Assembly: GCA_031289385.1 (NCBI GenBank)
Contig: JAITPP010000015.1
Span: 1-5,370, forward strand
Source: Prevotellaceae bacterium
Lineage (GTDB): Bacteria > Bacteroidota > Bacteroidia > Bacteroidales > UBA932
DNA length: 5,370 nt
Direction: 5' to 3'
Shown here: positions 1 through 4,146 of the stretch, in pieces
Position numbering within the stretch: the first letter of the stretch is position 1
Layout of the letters: each line of letters opens with the position of its first letter
The notes under the pieces: generated by a model
What the model was told of the DNA's origin: nothing
Databases searched by the model: none
What the model saw: the letters and a program-made list of their open reading frames with translations, nothing else
Program-made: the position numbers and the translations under genes

Positions 1-53
1 CGGCTAAAGCCTGTTGTTTATATTCTTATATTCCAAACAGCTAAAGCTGTTGG
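1..53. repeat. Two short palindromes centred on GCTAAAGC
   Basis: The octamer GCTAAAGC occurs at 3-10 and again at 40-47, each time inside a palindrome. The first is GGCT-AA-AGCC (2-11), cut by the window edge. The second is AACAGCT-AA-AGCTGTT (36-51), with outer CC/GG pairs (33-34 with 52-53) and one bulged A. Two related palindromes about 38 bases apart, downstream of a gene's 3' end, look like a REP-type intergenic repeat. Neither strand has a T run after the stem, so I do not call a terminator. The element may continue beyond the window edge. Confidence 0.5.
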
Positions 54-121
54 CAATTCAACCAAATTTGAAATTTCTGTGTTATGCCTAACGAAGGGTT
101 GAATTGCCTACGTTCGGCATA
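52..121. repeat. Two interleaved inverted repeats
   Basis: A perfect 12-bp inverted repeat joins 52-63 (GGCAATTCAACC) to 97-108 (GGTTGAATTGCC). A second, 11 bp with one mismatch, joins 83-93 (TATGCCTAACG) to 111-121 (CGTTCGGCATA). The arms alternate A-B-A'-B', so both stems together would form a pseudoknot rather than nested hairpins. A 13-bp AAATTT-G-AAATTT palindrome lies at 64-76. The block is downstream of the flavoprotein gene, so it would sit in that transcript's 3' region if transcription reads through. No protein-coding potential was recognised. Confidence 0.5.
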
Positions 122-143
122 GCGAAAGACACCACGCCAAACA

Positions 144-178
144 AAAGTTTATCAAGTTTTAAAGTTCATAAAGAATAG
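144..178. repeat. Short 9-mer repeat patch (AAAGTTTAT family)
   Basis: Consecutive units AAAGTTTAT (144-152), CAAGTTTT (153-160, one base short), AAAGTTCAT (161-169) and a degenerate AAAGAATAG (170-178) belong to the same 9-mer family as the long array at 1783-1917, in the same orientation. The patch runs directly into the heptad array that follows. The two 9-mer blocks therefore bracket the flavoprotein gene. Confidence 0.6.
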
Positions 179-233
179 TCAATAGTAAATAATCAATAAT
201 AAAGAATAAATAATAAATCGTCAATGGCAAATG
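174..233. repeat. Degenerate heptad array (AATARTM) entering the gene 3' end
   Basis: Seven-base periodicity is clear: AATAGTC, AATAGTA, AATAATC, AATAATA, AAGAATA, AATAATA, AATCGTC, AATGGCA, then a partial AATG. Read on the minus strand, these are GACTATT/TATTATT-type units. The last units (from about 221) overlap the final codons and the TGA stop (223-221) of the flavoprotein gene, and the stop codon straddles a unit boundary. The array resembles heptameric short tandem repeats known between genes in some other bacteria. I infer expansion by slippage, not a coded function. Confidence 0.65.
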
Positions 234-1774
234 TTTTTCGCAATTTTCTCCGCGCAGTTTTCGCCATCCATTGCCGATGATGTTATTCCGCCTGCATAGC
301 CCGAGCCTTCGCCGCAGGGATACAATCCTTCGATTTCGACGTGCTGCATATCGTCGTTTCGCGGAATACGCAGGGGCGACGATGAGCGCGATTCTACGCC
401 TGCAATCAGGGCTTCGGCGGTGATAAAGCCGCGCATTTTGCTGTCGAATATTTTAAAGGCGTTTTGCAATCGCTTTGTAATTAATTCGGGCAGCCACTCG
501 TGCAGAGGCGATGTTTGCAATCCTATAATATACGACGATTTGGGAAGATTTGACGAATATTTTGAATTTACAAAATCCGTCAATCGCTGCGCAGGGGCTA
601 TCTGTCCGCCGCCGCCGTGTGTAAATGCGTTATTTTCTATTTGTTGCTGAAATTTTAATCCGCAGAGGTTTTTATATTTTTCAAATTCTTTCAAATCCTC
701 CGTGCGCGTTTCTACCACTATTCCCGAATTTGCAAACTCCGTATGCCGCTGCGACGACGACATTCCGTTTACCACAATCGCATCCGCACTTGTTGATGCG
801 GGAACAATGTAACCTCCCGGACACATGCAAAACGAATAAACGCCTCGCTCGGCAACCTGCGCACTCAAAAAATAACTTGCTGCGGGCAAAAATTCGTTTC
901 TCGTTTTACTGTGATATTGTATTGAATCTATGAGCATTTGCGGATGTTCTACACGAACGCCTACCGCAAAATTTTTAGATTCTATTTTTATGTTTTTTTG
1001 CTGTAAAATTTTGTAAATATCGTGAGCCGAATGTCCGCAGGCAAGAACGATGGCTTTCGCCTTATAAACATTGCCATCGGCGCATTTTACACCTTCGGCT
1101 TTTCCGTCGGCAATAATTATATCCGTAACTTTGCTGTTATAATAAATTTCGCCTCCGCAATCTGTAATTGTTTGGCTCATATTTTTCACTATTTCAGGCA
1201 GTTTATCAGTGCCGATATGTGGGTGCGCCTCGTATAAAATTTCGTCTTGTGCGCCGTGAAAATGAAAACGCTGAAGCACGCCAGAAACATTACCACGCTT
1301 ATTTGAACGTGTATATAATTTTCCGTCAGAAAACGTTCCCGCACCGCCCGCACCATAACAATAATTCGATTCGGCATTTATTGTTTTATTGCGAATCATT
1401 GCGGCTACGTCTTTTTTGCGCTGACTTACATCTTTGCCGCGCTCAACAATCACAGGCTTGAAACCTAATTCTATCAAACGCAACGCAGCAAACAAACCTG
1501 CGGGTCCCAAACCGATAATCAAAATTTCGGGCTTTGATGTTACATTTTGATAATGAAAATCGGCTTTTTGAGGCGTTGATTTTTCTCCGCAAAAAACATT
1601 AATCTGCAAATTTATTTTCGGCTGCCGATGTCGTGCATCTATTGATTTTTTTTCTATCTGAATATCATTTATATCGGCGGCAGATATTTGCAATTGGCGT
1701 GCAACAATTTTTTTGAGAGCCTCGCCGTTTGCCGCCTCTTGTGGTTGAACTGTTATTTTTATTTTATGCTGCAT
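221..1774 (-). CDS. FAD-dependent dehydrogenase-like protein (COG2509 type)
   Basis: This 517-residue soluble flavoprotein has the pattern of the COG2509 'uncharacterised FAD-dependent dehydrogenase' family. Residues 1-80 form the family's N-terminal domain, including the SIDAR signature (44-48). The dinucleotide-binding Rossmann motif IGLGPAG (87-93) follows, with the acidic end of its second strand at VERG (110-113). Further family blocks are YGAGGAGTFSDGKL (140-153), HPHIGTDKL (184-192), FAVGVRVEHPQ (269-279), a Cys-containing CMCPGGYIVPA (316-326), ESRSSSPLRI (461-470), and the C-terminal FAD-contacting Gly-rich block starting CGEGSGYAGG (487-496). There is no signal peptide or membrane segment, so it is probably cytoplasmic. 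Its substrate and electron partner are not known from sequence. The ATG is chosen because the frame upstream has no ATG, GTG or TTG before a stop at 1835-1837. The leader is A-rich without a Shine-Dalgarno motif. The last codons lie inside a heptad array. The family call is strong and the reaction is unknown. Confidence 0.93.
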   Translation of the reverse strand: MQHKIKITVQPQEAANGEALKKIVARQLQISAADINDIQIEKKSIDARHRQPKINLQINVFCGEKSTPQKADFHYQNVTSKPEILIIGLGPAGLFAALRLIELGFKPVIVERGKDVSQRKKDVAAMIRNKTINAESNYCYGAGGAGTFSDGKLYTRSNKRGNVSGVLQRFHFHGAQDEILYEAHPHIGTDKLPEIVKNMSQTITDCGGEIYYNSKVTDIIIADGKAEGVKCADGNVYKAKAIVLACGHSAHDIYKILQQKNIKIESKNFAVGVRVEHPQMLIDSIQYHSKTRNEFLPAASYFLSAQVAERGVYSFCMCPGGYIVPASTSADAIVVNGMSSSQRHTEFANSGIVVETRTEDLKEFEKYKNLCGLKFQQQIENNAFTHGGGGQIAPAQRLTDFVNSKYSSNLPKSSYIIGLQTSPLHEWLPELITKRLQNAFKIFDSKMRGFITAEALIAGVESRSSSPLRIPRNDDMQHVEIEGLYPCGEGSGYAGGITSSAMDGENCAEKIAKNICH

Positions 1775-1782
1775 AGTATTTT

Positions 1783-1917
1783 TTAAGTTATAAAGTTTGT
1801 CAAGTTCATAAAGTTTGTCAAGTTCATAAAGTTTTTAAAGTTTGTCAAGTTCATAAAGTTTGTCAAGTTCATAAAGTTTTTAAAGTTTTTAAAGTTTGTC
1901 AAGTTCATAAAGTTTAC
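1783..1917. repeat. 15-unit 9-bp tandem array upstream of the flavoprotein gene
   Basis: Nine-base units run without interruption. Three forms alternate: AAAGTTTGT, CAAGTTCAT and AAAGTTTTT, with end variants TTAAGTTAT (1783-1791) and AAAGTTTAC (1909-1917). The pair AAAGTTTGT+CAAGTTCAT forms an 18-bp higher-order unit present five times. The array ends 8 bases before the flavoprotein ATG, so it occupies the region where its promoter and leader would be expected. Unit-number change by slippage or recombination would alter that region, which is an inference. In one minus-strand frame the period of three codons contains no stop (see findings). Confidence 0.85.
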
Positions 1918-1923
1918 TACAAA

Positions 1924-1953
1924 TCTCGTAATTCGTAATTTTCGTAATTCGTA
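1924..1953. repeat. TTCGTAA heptad patch, copy 1
   Basis: Units TCTCGTA, ATTCGTA, ATTTTCGTA (two extra T) and ATTCGTA follow one another, then a T run to 1961. The same heptad recurs in the same orientation at 2247-2268, so the two patches bracket about 290 bp that contains the large palindrome and other repeats. Confidence 0.6.
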
Positions 1954-1961
1954 ATTTTTTT

Positions 1962-2039
1962 AGCCCCTAAATCCCCTGAAGGGGACTTTGCGGCAGTGCT
2001 TAAATTTTCTGCATTGCCAAACTCCCCATTTAGGGGGCT
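1962..2039. repeat. 78-bp imperfect palindrome with nested hairpin
   Basis: The left arm (AGCCCC, TAAAT, an extra CCCCTGAA, then GGGGACTTTG; 1962-1990) is complementary to the right arm (2018-2039; reverse complement AGCCCCCTAAAT then GGGGAGTTTG). Inside, GGCAGTGC (1992-1999) faces GCATTGCC (2011-2018), with one G-T pair and an 11-base AT-rich loop. The extra CCCCTGAA lets the left arm also form its own CCCC-TGAA-GGGG hairpin (1973-1984). The form matches a non-coding MITE/REP-like repeat; I recall similar AGCCCC-TAAAT sequences from Bacteroidota spacers but have not checked. It could also impede or end transcription leaving the barrel gene. Confidence 0.7.
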
Positions 2040-2047
2040 GGGGGGCA

Positions 2048-2101
2048 ATTCTTAATTCTTAACTCTTCATTCTTCATTCTTAACTCTTCATTCTTCATTC
2101 T
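2048..2101. repeat. Heptad array ATTCTTA/ATTCTTC/ACTCTTC
   Basis: Seven complete heptads and a partial one: ATTCTTA, ATTCTTA, ACTCTTC, ATTCTTC, ATTCTTA, ACTCTTC, ATTCTTC, ATTCT. The triplet ACTCTTC-ATTCTTC-ATTCT(TA) repeats, giving a 21-bp higher-order period (2062-2082 and 2083-2101). It begins just after the G-rich end of the large palindrome. No coding or regulatory role is evident. Confidence 0.75.
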
Positions 2102-2174
2102 AAAAGTCGTGCGGGTGAACGTTTGTAATTCTATTATTCGCTTGTGCTCCGCACTCTGCTGCCACGCTCTTCAT

Positions 2175-2203
2175 CCCCACATTCCGCTGCGCTGCATACG
2201 GGG
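2175..2203 (-). repeat. GC-rich hairpin with G-U pairs on the minus strand
   Basis: On the minus strand CCCCGTAT (2203-2196) pairs with ATGTGGGG (2182-2175) over 8 bp, including one G-U and one U-G pair, around a 13-base GC-rich loop. On the plus strand the same positions would be A-C and C-A mismatches, so the stem forms well only in minus-strand RNA or single-stranded DNA. It is part of a GC-rich block unlike the surrounding heptads, probably a palindromic intergenic repeat. It lies in what would be the barrel transcript's 3' region. Confidence 0.45.
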
Positions 2204-2215
2204 TTATCATTGTTT

Positions 2216-2235
2216 AAGTCCTTCGGACTTTTTTT
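2216..2235 (+). terminator. Terminator-like hairpin with T run, plus strand
   Basis: AAGTCC (2216-2221) and GGACTT (2225-2230) form a 6-bp stem with a TTC loop, followed by T residues to 2235, the layout of a weak Rho-independent terminator read on the plus strand. No plus-strand gene precedes it, and on the minus strand, where the barrel gene is read, the sequence after the stem is AAACAATG, not a T run. It may simply be part of the palindromic repeat block. If used, it could stop antisense transcription heading toward the barrel gene. Confidence 0.3.
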
Positions 2236-2246
2236 CTTTAAACTTC

Positions 2247-2268
2247 CTTCGTAATTCGTAATTTCGTA
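2247..2268. repeat. TTCGTAA heptad patch, copy 2
   Basis: Units CTTCGTA, ATTCGTA and ATTTCGTA repeat the heptad seen at 1924-1953 in the same orientation. The shared hexamer TCGTAA occurs in the opposite orientation in the CTTACGA array that starts 13 bases further on. Confidence 0.55.
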
Positions 2269-2281
2269 ATTGACTTTCCTA

Positions 2282-2351
2282 CTTACAACTTATGACTTAC
2301 AACTTACGACTTACGACTTACGACTTACGACTTATGACTTACGACTTACGA
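2282..2351. repeat. 10-unit heptad array CTTACGA beside the barrel stop codon
   Basis: Ten exact-length heptads: CTTACAA, CTTATGA, CTTACAA, four CTTACGA, CTTATGA, two CTTACGA, then a truncated CTA (2352-2354). On the minus strand this is (TCGTAAG)n and starts one base after the barrel's TAG stop. Because seven is not a multiple of three, the TAA in each unit appears in every frame within 21 bases, so any readthrough ends quickly. Variation is limited to the C/T and G/A at positions 5-6 of the unit. Confidence 0.85.
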
Positions 2352-2355
2352 CTAT

Positions 2356-4134
2356 CTAAAACCTATACGTAACTCCTGCTGATACAATAAATCCCGGTAC
2401 TTGATAGCGGCTGTAAATATCGTATTTCTGATTTAATATATTCGACAAATTAAAGAATGTTGAAAACTGATTTGTAACAAGATATTCTGCGCCTAATCCT
2501 ATATCGAAAACGTCTTTCAGTTTGCGATCGGCAGCATTAGCATTGTTATAGGCATAACGCTTAAGCATTGTTCGCATATCGGCAGTTAAAATTAACTCGT
2601 CTGAAATTTTATAACGTACATTCAAATTGCCTTCAAACGTTGGTTTGTGCCACGCATGTTTAATTGTTGTATCATCATCAACATCCCAATATAAATTGAT
2701 GACACGTTCAGCTTTCAAACTGTATTTATTATAAACGGCTTTTGCATAAAGCGAAAAATAATCGTCTGTATAAGATAATTCTGCGCCGAGACTTGTTTTG
2801 TTGCCTTTTGCATACTCAGTATAAAATCTATTATAATCACGTATCGCCTGAGTATTTATGAACAAAGGCAGATGTTCCAATTTTGAATAAGAAGCAAAAA
2901 CGCTATACGAAAATGCTTCAATATCGCCTTTTATAGAAAATACTCCTATTATTTTGTGATTGGTATTTTTAAATTCTATATCATGATAAATGTAAGAATT
3001 ACCAAATGTGATATAATTATTTTCCAATGCAAGTTTGCGGAAATTATTTACTTCGGTTTCGCCTTTAATTTCGATAGCGGGAGTGAAATAATCGTGAATT
3101 TTGTACGAAACTGCAACAGCCGGATATATTCTGTGTTTTGTTTTTTCATTGTAATTATCCAATAAATATTGCGCTCCGAGTTTTACGGATAAATAATCGT
3201 CGTTGTAGTTCCACGACGGTACGGCGCTCAACAGAATGTTATTGCCTGCGGTATCAAGCGGTTTGTTGCGGTTGTAAAATGCTGCGCGCGCTGCAATAGA
3301 TACGGATTGAACTTCGTCGTCGAGTTCTGCGCCAAGCAAACCCGAAAGTGCCAAAGCGTTTTCTTTCATTGTTTCGCCTTTCACATCACTGTTTTTATCT
3401 CTTGCATTGAAAAGTTGATATGATGCGCCAAACGAGTAAAAAACTTCGCCCGCATCTCTGTCTGATTTCCAAAGAAGATTTCCGTTAAACAAATTCATTG
3501 CTCGTTTGTCATCAACTTTTTGTATTGGGTTAATCGGATCTCCTGTTATAATAAATGAACGATCAGGGTCGAAACCGTACAAATACAAGTCGCGGCGCGA
3601 ATAATCGACATTTAGCGTAACTGTTGAGCCATCAAGGAAAAATTTAGAGAAAATTCCCAAATCGTTATTCATAAAATTACTTTTTACTTTTTCGGTAAGC
3701 AGCTCGCCTTTGAGTTTTGTTTTTCCGAAAAACGAGCGGTGATTTGCATAAAAACCTACAAGCACATTTTCGGTATTTTTGTTGCTGATATAAAAATCGA
3801 GCAGCGGCGAAATTTGATAACCTACGCCTGCTCTGATATATCCAAGTCCGGGCGTATCGTTGCCGTTATCAATAATTTTTGCCGATGATATTGGCGACAA
3901 TCCGAAATTTCCGGGTGATGATTTTGGAAATATCGAATAACTGAATCCATCTCGCACGTTCGACGAGTCGGCAACGGTTGTTGGCTCGTACCAAATTTTT
4001 TGCGCGTCCATAACCGCTGGGTCGTAGTTGCGTGTAACTTCAACGTCTTTGTTTATTTGAGCCGAAAGCGAAAACGCAAATCCGCCAAACAAGGCTATCA
4101 ATAATATTTTTTTTGCAATTTTTTTATTTTTCAT
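2356..4134 (-). CDS. Plugless TonB-receptor-like outer-membrane beta-barrel protein
   Basis: This 592-residue protein is predicted to sit in the outer membrane. Residues 1-25 form a signal peptide: a Lys-rich start (KNKKIAKK), a hydrophobic stretch, and likely cleavage at SLSA|Q26. Then comes QINKDVEVTRNYDPAVMDA (26-44), a motif I associate with a Bacteroidota group of short TonB-receptor-like proteins. From about residue 98 to the end the chain alternates amphipathic strands and polar loops. It ends with the receptor-type segment NLSNILNQKYDIYSRYQVPGF (562-582, abridged meaning: the NQKY block) and a terminal TYRF whose last Phe fits the barrel-assembly signal. There is no carboxypeptidase-like N-terminal domain, no room for the usual plug of about 120 residues, and no evident TonB box, so classical TonB-driven uptake is doubtful. 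The ATG follows the TPR gene stop by 12 A-rich bases, giving a tight operon. Substrate unknown. Confidence 0.88.
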   Translation of the reverse strand: MKNKKIAKKILLIALFGGFAFSLSAQINKDVEVTRNYDPAVMDAQKIWYEPTTVADSSNVRDGFSYSIFPKSSPGNFGLSPISSAKIIDNGNDTPGLGYIRAGVGYQISPLLDFYISNKNTENVLVGFYANHRSFFGKTKLKGELLTEKVKSNFMNNDLGIFSKFFLDGSTVTLNVDYSRRDLYLYGFDPDRSFIITGDPINPIQKVDDKRAMNLFNGNLLWKSDRDAGEVFYSFGASYQLFNARDKNSDVKGETMKENALALSGLLGAELDDEVQSVSIAARAAFYNRNKPLDTAGNNILLSAVPSWNYNDDYLSVKLGAQYLLDNYNEKTKHRIYPAVAVSYKIHDYFTPAIEIKGETEVNNFRKLALENNYITFGNSYIYHDIEFKNTNHKIIGVFSIKGDIEAFSYSVFASYSKLEHLPLFINTQAIRDYNRFYTEYAKGNKTSLGAELSYTDDYFSLYAKAVYNKYSLKAERVINLYWDVDDDTTIKHAWHKPTFEGNLNVRYKISDELILTADMRTMLKRYAYNNANAADRKLKDVFDIGLGAEYLVTNQFSTFFNLSNILNQKYDIYSRYQVPGFIVSAGVTYRF

Positions 4135-4146
4135 TTTTATTGTGTT
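4135..4146 (-). promoter_or_regulatory. A-rich leader between TPR gene and barrel gene
   Basis: The 12 bases between the TPR stop and the barrel ATG read AACACAATAAAA on the coding strand. There is no GGAGG-like site. A-rich leaders without Shine-Dalgarno motifs are usual in Bacteroidota. The short gap argues for one transcript and perhaps coupled translation. Confidence 0.5.

Larger units (their letters stand above)
1775..2355. other. 581-bp spacer made almost entirely of repeats
   Basis: This gap between the flavoprotein start and the barrel stop holds no credible gene. It is a mosaic of a 9-mer array, heptad patches, a 78-bp palindrome, a further heptad array, a GC-rich palindromic block (about 2102-2236) and a final heptad array; each is listed separately. 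The stretch at 2102-2174 shows only a small GTGC/GCAC hairpin (2144-2154) and no reading frame I recognise. The promoter for the flavoprotein gene should be here, but I found no match on the minus strand to the Bacteroidota -7 motif TAnnTTTG, so the gene's promoter is unidentified. Confidence 0.75.

Noticed and set aside
1..220. Rho-independent terminator after the flavoprotein gene
   Set aside because: Stems exist, but none is followed by a T run on the minus strand.
420..1461. Plus-strand open frames opposite the flavoprotein gene
   Set aside because: They lie antisense to a well-supported gene, carry no recognisable domain, and their translations look like reversed coding sequence.
1775..1960. 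Promoter for the flavoprotein gene
   Set aside because: The minus strand here is repetitive and AT-rich, so weak matches are expected by chance, and I found none to TAnnTTTG with an upstream TTG-type element.
1973..2045. G-quadruplex
   Set aside because: Although there are runs of four to six G on the plus strand, only two lie close together (2033-2045); the third is about 50 bases away and pairs better in the palindrome.
1783..2351. CRISPR array
   Set aside because: The repeat units are 7 or 9 bases and contiguous, with no unique spacers of regular length and no cas gene.
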